Assembly: GCA_006386115.1 (NCBI GenBank)
Contig: VFIW01000008.1
Coordinates: 434,001 to 498,000 of the forward strand
DNA from: Globisporangium splendens
Taxonomy: Eukaryota > Oomycota > Peronosporomycetes > Pythiales > Pythiaceae
Reading direction: 5' to 3'
Length of the DNA stretch: 64,000 nt
In this document: positions 40,296-50,359 of the stretch, piece by piece
Position numbering within the stretch: position 1 is the first letter of the stretch
Layout of the letters: each line of letters begins with the position of its first letter
The notes under the pieces: model-generated
What the model saw: the letters and a program-made list of their open reading frames with translations, nothing else
What the model was told of the DNA's origin: nothing
Databases searched by the model: none
Translations under genes and position numbers: made by a program

Positions 40296-42944
40296 CTACT
40301 GCTTGGTTTTTCGGAAAGCGGCTAATAATTTCGAGTACGTTTGCTGCTGCAGCGCTGGGTTCGCGAGTTCCTTCTCCACGAGTAGCTTCATGCGCTTCTG
40401 CTTGTCGTCGTCCTTATTCTCGTCCGTGGCGACAAAGTTATCGCCGTCCGTGGACGCATTCGCGAGTTTCTTGCGCTTCTTGTTGCTCTTCTTCTTCTGT
40501 CGCTTGCTCTGGGGGTTCGCGGAGTTGTCATCTTCGTCAGCGCCAGCGCCATCCACGACTTGCGCGTTTGGCTTCGGGAGCATCGTGTCCATGAACGAGC
40601 GGTACAACGCCGTCATCGACGGCAGCACGTGCGCTGGCGCGTCAAAGAGCGCGTTGGCGGCGTTGCCGTTCACAGCGAGTTGACGCGTCTTTGAAACATT
40701 CTGTTGGAACTTGGCGGCGCCGTGCGAAGCACGCTTAAACATCGCGTCCAACACATTGACTTCGTCGGCAGTCGCCACGTCCTTGCGGCGGTTCTTGTCG
40801 AGCGCGCTGTCGCCAATGCGCCAGACATTCGAGTCGCCATCGAGGACGAGCAGATCGCCGTTCTTTGGGTGGAAACGCACACTCCAGATTCCGGATTCCC
40901 CAACGTTCACGGCCTGCACCTTAACGGGCACGGGCGTCTCAGACTGGAACACCAGCACCAGGTGCTGCTGCTCGTCGTATCTGAACCAGACGACAAACTG
41001 TTCGCGCTGCGTGTTCGTGCTCACGAAGCTCTCCTCAGGCACCTCGTAGCGCCACCAGAGCTCAAAGCTCAGCAGATTCCACACCTGCACCTGTGTCTCG
41101 GTCTTGAGAACAACGTACGGCGATGTCGCTCCAGTGAACGCGACTTGGCGGATCGCATTGCCGTCGGCCGACGAGATGACGTGGCGCAACGCGTTCGTGC
41201 CGACATCCCAGAGCGTCAAGAGGTGGTTGTACGCGACCGCGACCAGTGAGCCGTCGTCCGCGAACGCCACAGCAGTGATCGGCTCGTCTCGGAATTGCAC
41301 GACCGACTGGCAGTACCACGACAAGGTCTCCTCGTTCTTCTTCCACACCTTAAACTCGCCGCGGCTGTCACCCGTGACCACGGACTCGTTATACGGCGAA
41401 GGTGAGAACGCGAGGCAGGTCACGGATTCACGGCCATGCGGCGCGTCGATCGCCGTGCTCACAAAGAAACTACCGTTCTCGCGGCGCTTCCAGAAGCGCA
41501 GCGATTGCTCGTCACCCTTCTTCTTGGTCTCGTCTTGGCTCAGGACGTTCGAGTGCAAGGTCACCAATTCCGAGCCGCTGGGGCTGAATTGGAGCTGCTC
41601 AGCGAGAATCTGTGGGATCTCTTCGTCCTCAGTACGCGTGACCTGATTGCGCTCCGTCAGCAGCACGCTCTGCAAGACGCGGTCCTTGTACGGCTCGTAG
41701 AATTGGAGAACACCGGCGCTCGAGCGGCCATTGAGCGGGATCGCGTGCGAGATTGGGTCGAACACGAGCTGTCGCGACGGCAACGTGACTTCGGCGGTTT
41801 CTCCCGAACGCGCGAGACCGAGTGCGTGCCATTCTTCCTCCTTTGTGATGTGGTTGTACTGGAAAAGCACGTGGTCCTCAAGCGCAATGGCATACCCGGC
41901 GCCATCGGCACGCGTCGCGATCGCCGAGAGCGGTGCCGAACGGCGTGGCAAGTACGAACGGCGACCGGATTCAATGTGCCACGACACGAACACGCATTCC
42001 TCACCACCAGAGACCAAGAAGTTGCCGTCGCTCGAGTACGCGACGCACTTGACGGCGTGCGCGTGCCAGTGCATCTTGGACGTCGTGGCCGCGCCTTGGC
42101 CGTGGTGGCGGTACAATTGGCCGAGGCTGTCGCCGATCACGAATTCCGCAGCGCTTGGGTGCACCGCAACGCACGTGACGTCGCGCAAGTGCGTGTACTT
42201 TTGCGTCGTAAACGGACGTCCCATGCCGACGCTGCCGTCCTGTTCGCGCTGCACGCGCACGCCAAACATGCGCGCGCCAGCGACAATGACGACGTAATCG
42301 CCATGGAAGCGCTCGTCGCTAGTCGTCACTGCGGCTTCATCGCTGTCCTTGTAGCTCTGCATGCTCGCGCTCTTGAACGCCAGCTTGCTCTGCTCCAACA
42401 GCGTGCGACCGCGACGCTTCTTCTTCATGTTAAACTCGATCAGCGACCACTTGGACGCGGCCACAGTGCTGTCCTCTGGGGTGACGACCATCATGAGCAT
42501 CGACGGGCTCACGGTACTCGACTCCATCCACAGGATCGACGCCTTGGCGTTAAACTCCTGCAGGATCTTCTCTTCGCTGAAGTCCCACACCAGCACCTTG
42601 CCATCTTCGTACGCGGCGATCAGCTGCAGCGCATTGTGTGGATGCAGCGCCAGCGCCGTCACCTGCTGTCGGTCTCCATTCACTGCAGCGCTCGCACTAT
42701 CGCTTTCATTCTTGGTCTTCGCTTCGCCCGCGATAACGCCGAGCGGCTGCGCCTCCGAGCGGATGCACTCGTGCAGCAGCTGGCCGTTCTTGGTGTTGAG
42801 CACGCGGATCACGTGCGCCTCGCGCTGGAATAAATACTTGCCGTCCGTCGAGTACGTGAGTGTCGCGGTGTTGACGGCGGCGTCTCCGCGCGCGGCCGTG
42901 CGGCGCGGCGTCAGGAGCTCTGGCGCCAGGTGCTGCTGCATCAT
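40296..42944 (-). CDS. WDR75/Utp17 (Nan1), small-subunit processome WD40 protein
   Basis: 882 residues, no intron, ATG at 42942-42944. Utp17/WDR75 belongs to the t-UTP subcomplex that couples rRNA transcription and pre-18S processing in the nucleolus. Many WD40 blades are visible in tandem beta-propellers: VTALALHPHNALQLIAAYED, HWHAHAVKCVAYSSDGNFLV followed by SGGEECVFVSW, VTCLAFSPSPYNESVVTGDS and ITAVAFADDGSLVAVAYNH. The diagnostic tail LFDAPAHVLPSMTALYRSFM resembles human WDR75 (LHTPAHVLPSAAFLCSMF). The C-terminus is Lys-rich (SKRQKKKSNKKRKK), fitting nucleolar location. It is divergent from RBM42 with 444 bp between starts. Confidence 0.88.
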   Translation of the reverse strand: MMQQHLAPELLTPRRTAARGDAAVNTATLTYSTDGKYLFQREAHVIRVLNTKNGQLLHECIRSEAQPLGVIAGEAKTKNESDSASAAVNGDRQQVTALALHPHNALQLIAAYEDGKVLVWDFSEEKILQEFNAKASILWMESSTVSPSMLMMVVTPEDSTVAASKWSLIEFNMKKKRRGRTLLEQSKLAFKSASMQSYKDSDEAAVTTSDERFHGDYVVIVAGARMFGVRVQREQDGSVGMGRPFTTQKYTHLRDVTCVAVHPSAAEFVIGDSLGQLYRHHGQGAATTSKMHWHAHAVKCVAYSSDGNFLVSGGEECVFVSWHIESGRRSYLPRRSAPLSAIATRADGAGYAIALEDHVLFQYNHITKEEEWHALGLARSGETAEVTLPSRQLVFDPISHAIPLNGRSSAGVLQFYEPYKDRVLQSVLLTERNQVTRTEDEEIPQILAEQLQFSPSGSELVTLHSNVLSQDETKKKGDEQSLRFWKRRENGSFFVSTAIDAPHGRESVTCLAFSPSPYNESVVTGDSRGEFKVWKKNEETLSWYCQSVVQFRDEPITAVAFADDGSLVAVAYNHLLTLWDVGTNALRHVISSADGNAIRQVAFTGATSPYVVLKTETQVQVWNLLSFELWWRYEVPEESFVSTNTQREQFVVWFRYDEQQHLVLVFQSETPVPVKVQAVNVGESGIWSVRFHPKNGDLLVLDGDSNVWRIGDSALDKNRRKDVATADEVNVLDAMFKRASHGAAKFQQNVSKTRQLAVNGNAANALFDAPAHVLPSMTALYRSFMDTMLPKPNAQVVDGAGADEDDNSANPQSKRQKKKSNKKRKKLANASTDGDNFVATDENKDDDKQKRMKLLVEKELANPALQQQTYSKLLAAFRKTKQ

Positions 42945-43388
42945 GTCAGGAAGTTGTCGGTCTAGTGGTCACCACCAGTGCTTAGCAGCAGCTCTTCGCG
43001 AGCGAAAAAATGCGAACTTAAGGGATATGAAAAACCTTCGAGTGCGTGTTTAGAGTGGAGGATGAGGTTTTATCAGAACACGGTTGGCTGGTACCCAACG
43101 ATTGGATGACGGTTGGTGGCACTGAGGATCCGGATGAGCGCTGGATAAATTGAGAATATATACTTAATTGGTGGTCAATTCAAGAATGAATTGATGGCAA
43201 CAATGGAGCCGCAATAATTCGGAAAGCTGGAAGCGAAGAGGTAAGATGGAGAGGAAGCTGCTGTGCTGATGCGCCTGCGTGTGTGTCTTTATGTGCGTCT
43301 CTGACTCGTGTACGTGTGTGTATATGCATGTGTGTATAGCTCTTTGGTTCCCTCTCTAGTGTTCGAATAGCCCTCATAGACTCTTTAA
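42945..43388. promoter_or_regulatory. Divergent promoter region of WDR75 and RBM42
   Basis: 444 bp. A GT-rich tract (~43270-43335) lies close to the RBM42 start. No firm element is identified. Confidence 0.35.
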
Positions 43389-44441
43389 ATGGCGTCACTG
43401 GACGATGAGTTTGCTCGCTTTGAAGCTGAATTGAAGTCGTTGGAGCAGCAGAATGTTGCACCAGAGACGCCAGCAGAGGAAGGCGACGCCGCGTCAAAGA
43501 AGCGAGCGAGAGAAGAGGATGAGCCTGCTGAAGGTGAGCCACAGCAGAAGAAGAAGGTGGAGAGTGCGACTGCAGTGCCAACGAAAAAGTCTGGAGGATT
43601 GGCGAAGCCCGTGACGACCGAGACGGTCGTGATCCGTGCCGCGCCAAAGGTGTACATGGCGCCACCGCGACCAGCGCCAGTGAAGAAAGCGTACGCCTCC
43701 GAGGTGGCTACGTCCAGTAGCAGCGCATCGACTACTGCTTCAAGCTATGCAGATGGACCGCGACCAGGTGTACCCAACACGATCGCTGCGGTCGAAGCCC
43801 ATCGTGGCGCATTGAGTGGCTTCCCCGCTGGTGTCTCTGGCGAGTATGCTGCGCGAAGTGCGACTGCATCAGCTGCACCTCCGCGCCCTGTGGCGGTACC
43901 GCGCATGGATATGGTCACGGGCCAATTTCTATCGGCCGAGGAGCAGCACATGGTGAACCAGCAGCAGAGTGTGTACGAGTACGATCCAAACAAACAAGTC
44001 TCGGGGTCTCAATCACACAACGGTGCGTCCACTGCAGGTGGACAACAGGGCAAGAAGGGGAAACAGAAGCGTCACCTTCGATTGGCAGGTGGCGAGGTGT
44101 GGGAAGACCAGACACTCGCGGAATGGCCCGAGAACGATTTCCGTCTGTTCTGTGGCGATCTCGGCAACGAAGTGAGCGACGAGCTGCTTGCGCATAGTTT
44201 CAGTCGGTACGCCTCGTTCCAGCGCGCCAAGGTCGTACGAGACAAACTCACGCACAAATCGCGTGGCTACGGCTTTGTGAGCTTTGCCGATCCGTTCGAC
44301 TGCGCCAAGGCGCTGCGTGAGATGAACGGCAAGTACATTGGCAATCGCCCTGTGAAACTCACGAAAAGCAAATGGGAAGACCGCAACATCGATGTCGCAA
44401 AGAAGAAAATGAAGCGCAAGAATCGCCACCTGTTTAGCTAG
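43389..44441 (+). CDS. RBM42-like RNA-binding protein
   Basis: 350 residues, no intron. The N-terminal two thirds are disordered, Ala/Pro/Ser rich, with PKVYMAPPRPAPVKKAYAS. A single RRM lies at ~255-335, introduced by WEDQTLAEWPENDFRLFCGD. RNP2 is within FRLFCGDL and RNP1 is RGYGFVSF. The end KLTKSKWEDRNIDVAKKKMK matches RBM42, a spliceosome-linked factor. The placement of the RRM at the extreme C-terminus and the EWPENDFRLFCGDLGNEV signature are specific to this family as I know it. Confidence 0.88.
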   Translation: MASLDDEFARFEAELKSLEQQNVAPETPAEEGDAASKKRAREEDEPAEGEPQQKKKVESATAVPTKKSGGLAKPVTTETVVIRAAPKVYMAPPRPAPVKKAYASEVATSSSSASTTASSYADGPRPGVPNTIAAVEAHRGALSGFPAGVSGEYAARSATASAAPPRPVAVPRMDMVTGQFLSAEEQHMVNQQQSVYEYDPNKQVSGSQSHNGASTAGGQQGKKGKQKRHLRLAGGEVWEDQTLAEWPENDFRLFCGDLGNEVSDELLAHSFSRYASFQRAKVVRDKLTHKSRGYGFVSFADPFDCAKALREMNGKYIGNRPVKLTKSKWEDRNIDVAKKKMKRKNRHLFS

Positions 44442-44887
44442 CTAAGCAGTTATAAGAAGGAAAAACAAATACACACTACGTGATTGCAGACTCACTGCAA
44501 TGCGAGGGCAATGTCTTCTTCTTTGAGTGCGATTCCCTCACGCACAGCAAGGCGGCGAGAGCGGATCTCTTCCATTTTCTCTTAGATGTTGCGGATCTTC
44601 TCACTATTGACGTCAATATTGTCTTCCAGTCGACACAAAAGCTCCGGTAGCGTGTGCTGCACCATTCTCTAAGTGCGGTGCGCAGCTCTCGGTAGGTTCG
44701 TTTTTTGGTAACATTTGCTCGTTAAGTGCGCTGGGAGTAAGTGGCTGTTTGGTTGGAAACCAGCGCCGTGTATTGCGCGCAGTAGCATTTGGAACCCGTT
44801 CATTGATAAAGCGCGCGCGTCCTCTCCCCAACCGGCGCCAACTACAGCTCTACAGCCCACTAGCAAGCACACTACAGAGAGTTAATC
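44442..44887. other. Intergenic region upstream of RPB6, no gene seen
   Basis: 446 bp. A GCGCC-containing string (CCGGCGCCAACTAC, ~44832) lies ~50 bp upstream of the RPB6 start. Confidence 0.4.
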
Positions 44888-45369
44888 ATGGACGACATGG
44901 AGTACGACGACGCTGGCCACCACGACATCGAGGACGAGGAGGTGCCGGAGGAAGAGGAGGAGCTGGAGGAGGAGCCCTACGACAACGGCGACGAAGGCGG
45001 CAACGAGGACACCAAGGTGCAGATCCTGGACGAGTCCCACAAGCAGCCGAACGCGTACCGTATCACCACGCGGTACATGACCAAGTATGAACGCGCCCGA
45101 GTGCTCGGCACGCGCGCGCTCCAGATCAGGTATGTCTGTTTGCTGTTAATGGCGTCCTTATTGCGCGTACATGTGTGGAGTTTCTCTGGCTAATTTTGTA
45201 TGGTTTTAGTATGAACGCGCCGGTGATGGTGGACATTGAAGGCGAGACGGACCCGCTCAAGATCGCGATGAAAGAGCTCCGTGAGCGCAAGATCCCTATC
45301 ATTATTCGTCGGTATTTACCGGATGGCTCCTTCGAGGACTGGTCGATCGATGAGCTCATCATCGAATAA
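44888..45369 (+). CDS. RPB6: RNA polymerase subunit RPB6/RPABC2
   Basis: 133 residues from exons 44888-45129 and 45210-45369 (80 bp intron). This subunit is shared by RNA polymerases I, II and III and stabilises the clamp. The acidic N-terminus ([17 protein letters not shown]) is followed by the strongly conserved [20 protein letters not shown], then [13 protein letters not shown] and [20 protein letters not shown]. The codon split across the intron (AG|T) restores the [10 protein letters not shown] strand. It converges on the EGF-like gene with 361 bp between them. Confidence 0.95.
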
Positions 45370-45730
45370 ACAGAGAAAACAGCGCCGCTTTTACAAGAAA
45401 GAGGAGAAAGTGCAAGGCGCGAGATATAGTAGAAAACCGCCCCCACCATCCAGCAGCACTGGGGGAATGCACACCTCGTAGTAATTGCGCTAATGAATGC
45501 ATAATGACATTTACATGCGTTTACATTTACAGCAATGCGAGCCAAATCATTCAGCTCACCACCTTCCACGCATGTAATTGCAGACAATTGTGCGATGTTT
45601 GGTGTATAGATGTATTGACTTTTCTTTTGTTATAGCTACGAAAAACGAACCCCAACGAAGCCCATTTATGAAGAAGCTGCATGCAAAGAAAAAATGAATG
45701 AAAGAAAATATAAACACACCCTCCTACATC
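45370..45730. other. Convergent intergenic region, no gene seen
   Basis: AT-rich 3' flanks of RPB6 and the EGF-like gene. Confidence 0.5.
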
Positions 45731-46369
45731 TTAGTGCACGGTTGTCTGGGACTCGCACGATGTGCCGTAGTAGCCCAGGAAGCACTCGCAGTCGTCTGTG
45801 TCGTAGTTGCACTTGCCGCGACCGCCGCAGTCGAGGTCGTTCGGGCACTCCTTGAGCGAGCAGTCGGGACCGCGGCAGCCCTGATCGCAGAAGCAGCCCA
45901 TGTGCTTGTCGGCGTCCCAGGCTTGGTAGGCAGCTACGGCATTCGGCGCGCCCGCGATGATCGCCGCGAGCGTCAGGCAGATGCCGCGGTTGTTGCAGTT
46001 GTTGGGGCACACGGTACGCTCGCCGGCCTTGCCCTCGTAGCCGGCAAAACACTCGCAGTGGTCCGTCGAGTAGTCGCAGCGGCCATTGTTCGAGCACTCG
46101 ACCTTGGGGTGCGCAACGTTGGTCGCCGTCGGCACCGACACCCACGCGTCTCCGTACGGACACGTGCGCAGTGAGCAGTCGGCTCCCTTGTACGCCGGGT
46201 ACGTCAGATCCAAGAGCTCATCTCGACGCAAGTAGCACGTGCACCTGTCGTTCTTGCAGCACGTGCCCTGCGCGTTGCAGCCGTTCGGGCAGTACGCGTC
46301 GCTCTGCTGGAAGCAGATGAAGCCGAGCAGCGCCACGCTCAGCAGCGTCACCTTCTGTACCCCGAGCAT
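45731..46369 (-). CDS. Secreted EGF-like Cys-rich protein
   Basis: 212 residues, no intron; ATG 46367-46369. A signal peptide is clear (VQKVTLLSVALLGFICF, predicted cleavage after QQSDA near residue 25). Three Cys-rich EGF-type modules follow: NGCNAQGTCCKNDRCTCY, GRCDYSTDHCECFAGYEG and GKCNYDTDDCECFLGYYG. Between them is the GADCSLRTCPYGDAWVS block seen in stramenopile extracellular EGF proteins. No membrane anchor follows, so it is probably secreted or wall-associated. Partner unknown. It shares the intergenic space 46370-47053 with the next gene, which points the other way. Confidence 0.8.
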   Translation of the reverse strand: MLGVQKVTLLSVALLGFICFQQSDAYCPNGCNAQGTCCKNDRCTCYLRRDELLDLTYPAYKGADCSLRTCPYGDAWVSVPTATNVAHPKVECSNNGRCDYSTDHCECFAGYEGKAGERTVCPNNCNNRGICLTLAAIIAGAPNAVAAYQAWDADKHMGCFCDQGCRGPDCSLKECPNDLDCGGRGKCNYDTDDCECFLGYYGTSCESQTTVH

Positions 46370-47053
46370 CTTGAGAGCAATCCGCCCCGCTTCTTGTACC
46401 TCGTGCGCGTGGGTGTTGAAGTCGCCGACTTATCGAATGTGAATGGAAACGTGAGGCATGAAGCGCCACGCGGGGGTTATGCGACGGAGAAGCCATCTGC
46501 GGTTACTTGAAAAGCGCGCGCGTCGCTTCAGAGGAAAGCAGAAGCCAACCTGCTAAAGGGCGCTGACGCTCAAGAGAGAGAGCGGTAGAGATGGAAAGGT
46601 GGCAGATGAAACCCACGCACGAGAAGCGGACTCGGACGAAGACACGGACCACCGAAGAATGAAAACGAGCGCTTGTGACACACGCCGCAGTGGGAAATGA
46701 GAGGCACAACGACACTCACAACGTCGAGCAGGATATCGGTCGATCGCTTGTGCTTCGCATGAAGTAGTGTGGCTGCTGAATGAGGTGGCACTTAGGTCGA
46801 GATGCACATTTCCGCGTGCGTCAACCCATCCAGCAGGAGAATGACGGACACGTCTCTTCGAGCTGCTCACGCAGCTTACAAATCCCTTTTTGACCAACCA
46901 AAGTTCTCTAAAAGCATTAACGCTTATTTTAGCCCAATGAGAGACGATTTTGCTTTGCTTTTTGACCAGCCAATGTTTGAATAAAGGTGCGACATCACGC
47001 TCAGCTTTGATCATGCATGCGTTCATTTTGAAAAGCAGGTGATTGTGACGCCG
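46370..47053. promoter_or_regulatory. Divergent intergenic region with repeated CCAAT boxes
   Basis: 684 bp. TTTTTGACCAACC at ~46890 and TTTTTGACCAGCCAATG at ~46963 form a direct repeat containing CCAAT-type motifs, close to the start at 47054. No coding character. Confidence 0.4.
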
Positions 47054-48307
47054 ATGACCGTCGAAGTGTTCGAGTGCGAGGGCGTGCTGAGTGCCGTGGA
47101 TGTGCGGCTGCGGCTCACGCTCCGCGCGTACGCGGACGGGTCGCTCAGCGTCCAGGCGGTGCAAGTGAACGCGGAGGACGATGCCGACCAATCTGCCGCT
47201 GACGCAGAAGGAGAACCAGAAGGGGATGGACTCGACTGCCAAACGCACGACCTTCATATGCGTCACGCTATGCAGCGAAATGGCGGTGACGCGAATGAGG
47301 AAGCGGAGCGGGTGGCAGATGATCAGCCACCAGATGCAGCCCATGACGATGCGATTATTGGCGCAGACGAAGAGGTCATAGAAGAAGAAGAAGCGATGCC
47401 TGGAGATCAAGAGTTTCTTGCGTTTGACGGACGCTGCGTCAAGCAATTCGACCCGGAGCGCAACAACGCGCACTATTTCATCGTGCATTTCAAGCTCGTG
47501 CTGTGGTCGCGGAGCACGTTTTCGAGTCAAGTGGTCCAGTGCGCGGGGAATCTCTCGTCAGAGCATGGCTTCGTCGGGAAATGCGTTCCAATGGATGCCG
47601 AAGGCGAGCTGTTGCGATTCCATATTCCGTTCGTCCGCGACAGCTCTCGGTCGCATCGCATGGAGCCGCTGGATCATCAGCTGTACCCGCTCACACCGGG
47701 TATCTATGAGCTCGCAGGGTACACCATCGCAGAGAATGGCTACGTGTACCGCTGCAGTGTGCATTTGGAGCTGCATCCAGACGGATTGCTCACGGGGTTC
47801 TCACAAGAGTTGCTGTTTCCACAGCAATGCGCTATCAAAGGGACGTGGTCGCGCGAAGAACTGAGCTACTCGATGCGCTACGCGATGGAGGACCGCGTGT
47901 GCACGTACGAGTACTACGGCTCACCGTTCCTGGGCGACCTGCGCGGCAGTTGGCGAAACACCGACGACGATGTCCAGCATCTAAATGCCGAACGTGGCTT
48001 CTTGTCGTTCGATCTGTGTGCAACACAGCGGCGATGGAGTGAAGCCGTGCATAAGGAGTACCCTGCAGCATTCCAGCAGTGCATTTTGACAGTGCTGATG
48101 GCTTCAAGACGCGCAGAAGACAAAGGATTAGCGTGTGCGATGGTCCCAAGCTACCTGTGGAGCCACGTTTTTTCATTCTGTGGCTGGAATTGGTTCAGTA
48201 GGAGCAACGAGGCTGTGTCACTGGAGCCGTTGAGTTCGAGCACATTGACGACACAGTCCGATAATGGCCATGATCAGAGCAGATCCAAGAGAACCAGGAT
48301 ACACTGA
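47054..48307 (+). CDS. Unknown protein with one beta-rich repeat (paralogue A)
   Basis: 417 residues, no intron; first ATG of the frame is 47054. An N-terminal beta-rich domain (VFECEGVLSAVDVRLRLTLR, HYFIVHFKLVLW) with a disordered Asp/Glu-rich insert is followed by one copy of a ~120-residue module at ~215-335: LYPLTPGIYELAGYT, then YVYRCSVHLELHPDGLLTGF, QELLFPQQCAIKGTWS, YEYYGSPFLGDLRGSW. The C-terminus has a helical motif LWSHVFSFCGWNWF. The gene downstream (48590-50359) has the same order with two modules. I do not recognise the family. The alternating hydrophobic strands suggest a beta-barrel or sandwich. Confidence 0.8.
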   Translation: MTVEVFECEGVLSAVDVRLRLTLRAYADGSLSVQAVQVNAEDDADQSAADAEGEPEGDGLDCQTHDLHMRHAMQRNGGDANEEAERVADDQPPDAAHDDAIIGADEEVIEEEEAMPGDQEFLAFDGRCVKQFDPERNNAHYFIVHFKLVLWSRSTFSSQVVQCAGNLSSEHGFVGKCVPMDAEGELLRFHIPFVRDSSRSHRMEPLDHQLYPLTPGIYELAGYTIAENGYVYRCSVHLELHPDGLLTGFSQELLFPQQCAIKGTWSREELSYSMRYAMEDRVCTYEYYGSPFLGDLRGSWRNTDDDVQHLNAERGFLSFDLCATQRRWSEAVHKEYPAAFQQCILTVLMASRRAEDKGLACAMVPSYLWSHVFSFCGWNWFSRSNEAVSLEPLSSSTLTTQSDNGHDQSRSKRTRIH

Positions 48308-48589
48308 GGAGGTTGTATACAACAGCAAAGCGGCTCTGTAGATAATCAATTAGAAAGCTGGCGCTGGAATATGCACCAACGTCTGCTGCATCCTGACAGT
48401 CAGTCTCACAAACATGATGCGACTCGCATTGACGATGTGATGCTTTTTAGCCAACCAGAGTATTTGTAGTTGCATTCTGTCCAATAGAAAGCTTGTATTG
48501 AGTTATATATAGCCAATTACAAAGAGGCACACATCCCAGTGCGCCAGTTCGCAACATTCAACAACACCAAAAAGCAACGCTCCGACAGA

Positions 48590-50359
48590 ATGGCACGCAC
48601 GAAAAAGCCGCGCGTCGTGACGCGCCAGGAGGATGCTGATAGCCGCAGCAACAGTGCAGCAGAGGCATTTTGCTGCGAGTACGAAGGCACCATCGGTGGC
48701 TTCCTGAGCGGCAGCACTGTATTCGTGCTGCGCGTGCGCAACGACGCGACGCTCGAGGGTCACGTGTTGCAGTCGCGAGCGGACGCGGTCGCGACGTCGC
48801 CTCTAAATGCCGGCACCAGCAAGCGGAGGAAGCTCACGACGACCACGCGCACAACGCGCATGTCTGGCGCACAAGAAGCTGTCGCTTGCGATTATAGTGA
48901 ACGCGTTGTGTGCGCGCGTATTGAAGGGAAAGCGCGGTCAATGGGTGGCGAGTCGTTAGCGCCGAATGAACCGTTGCGATACGGTGACGAGTACTGCTGC
49001 TACTTTGATATCTCGCCAGAACTGGAAGGCGATGGCGATGACAACGGTGATGACGAGAAGCGAGCTATTGCGTGTCATGTGCACTTTAGCCCAAGCAGTG
49101 GCTCTCTGCTGGGGTTCTGGGCTTTTCACCATGAAAAACCATTTTGGATCACGGCTGAGACGTCCTGTGAGCTCTACAACCAAGAGCTCACGCAACGATT
49201 CGAGCTCCAGCGCGTGCACAAAGATGGGTTCCCTATCAAGAATGAACCTGGCGTCAATATCGAGCTCAAGCAAGTGAAGACGGAAGAGCAAGATACTAAA
49301 ATGGTCCCGCAAGCGTCGAAGCTGTACCCGTTGACGCCAGGTTTGTACGAATTCCGAGGCTTTACGACCACTGCACCGCTTCCAAGACCCACGTCGGCAT
49401 CATCCATAAGTCCAGGACGCCGCCGGCGAGGACAACCACGGACGACTCCACTGGTGATTCAGAAAGATGAATGCTTTGTGACGCTGCAGCTGCTCCCAGA
49501 CGGCACTATAAAAGGCACGTCGCGAGAACTTTTGCACCCGCAATCGTGCCCCGTTCACGGTACCTGGCGCATCGATCGCATTCGCTACACTCTCGAGTAC
49601 AAAGTGCGCGATGCCGTCGGGTTGTTCCGGTACTGGGGTCGAATTGAAGGCGCCTCGAAGATTCATGGGAAATGGCGGAACGTCGATGAAGGTCATCAAG
49701 AAGGCTACGATGGCGGGAAAGGCGAGTTCGAGTTGGAATTGACTCAGGCGGTTCGCCATAACGTCCTGAAGCGCAAAGACCATGGGACTGTGGCCATTAT
49801 CATCGATGACGAGAACGTGAATACCACGCTGCACAACAAGATCAGGGTTCTGACCACGGGTACATACAGACTCAAAGGCTGTGCAACCGACGACGACGGA
49901 TACGAGTACGGCTGCGAACTGAACGTGCAACTGCTGCCCAGTGGATACCTTCGCGGCACGTCGCGCGAACTGGTGTTTGACCAAACACGCCCGGTTTTCG
50001 GTCTCTGGTCGCCAAAGAACCTTAGTTTCCACCAGAGTTATGTCGTCAAGGGCGATGTCGGGAACTACTACTACTCGGGCACGATCGACGATGATGGGGG
50101 CGTGATCAGTGGCGAGTGGGAAAACGCTGAGGAGGAGGACAAAGAGAGTCGAGGGGAGAAAGGCACATTTGCGTACGGGATCGTCGACGCCCAGCGACTC
50201 TGGACGCCGTATTCGCATCATTGTTACCCAAAGTCGTTCCGTGACGGTGTGCTGTTGGTGCTCTTGTGCTCGTCTCGCACGCACGCGCTGCTCTCGTGCT
50301 CGCTGTGGCCCCGCGTCTTCGAGTTTTGCCACGAGACGTGGTTCGTCGTTGCAAAGTAA
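48590..50359 (+). CDS. Unknown protein with two beta-rich repeats (paralogue B)
   Basis: 589 residues, no intron; first ATG of the frame is 48590, with a TATATATAG box ~90 bp upstream. Layout: N-terminal domain like paralogue A (FCCEYEGTIGGFLSGSTVFV), module 1 at ~240-400 (LYPLTPGLYEFRGFT, CFVTLQLLPDGTIKGTSREL, GRIEGASKIHGKWRNV) with a ~30-residue Ser/Arg insert, module 2 at ~420-545 (VLTTGTYRLKGCATD, YEYGCELNVQLLPSGYLRGT, YYYSGTIDDDGGVISGEW), and the tail LWPRVFEFCHETWF. The two modules are more like each other than random, so an internal duplication seems likely. Function unknown; no signal peptide or membrane segment. Confidence 0.8.
   Translation: MARTKKPRVVTRQEDADSRSNSAAEAFCCEYEGTIGGFLSGSTVFVLRVRNDATLEGHVLQSRADAVATSPLNAGTSKRRKLTTTTRTTRMSGAQEAVACDYSERVVCARIEGKARSMGGESLAPNEPLRYGDEYCCYFDISPELEGDGDDNGDDEKRAIACHVHFSPSSGSLLGFWAFHHEKPFWITAETSCELYNQELTQRFELQRVHKDGFPIKNEPGVNIELKQVKTEEQDTKMVPQASKLYPLTPGLYEFRGFTTTAPLPRPTSASSISPGRRRRGQPRTTPLVIQKDECFVTLQLLPDGTIKGTSRELLHPQSCPVHGTWRIDRIRYTLEYKVRDAVGLFRYWGRIEGASKIHGKWRNVDEGHQEGYDGGKGEFELELTQAVRHNVLKRKDHGTVAIIIDDENVNTTLHNKIRVLTTGTYRLKGCATDDDGYEYGCELNVQLLPSGYLRGTSRELVFDQTRPVFGLWSPKNLSFHQSYVVKGDVGNYYYSGTIDDDGGVISGEWENAEEEDKESRGEKGTFAYGIVDAQRLWTPYSHHCYPKSFRDGVLLVLLCSSRTHALLSCSLWPRVFEFCHETWFVVAK

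Noticed and set aside
41436..42833. 465-codon plus-strand open frame
   Set aside because: Antisense shadow of WDR75; Arg/His/Val-rich composition is typical of such shadows.
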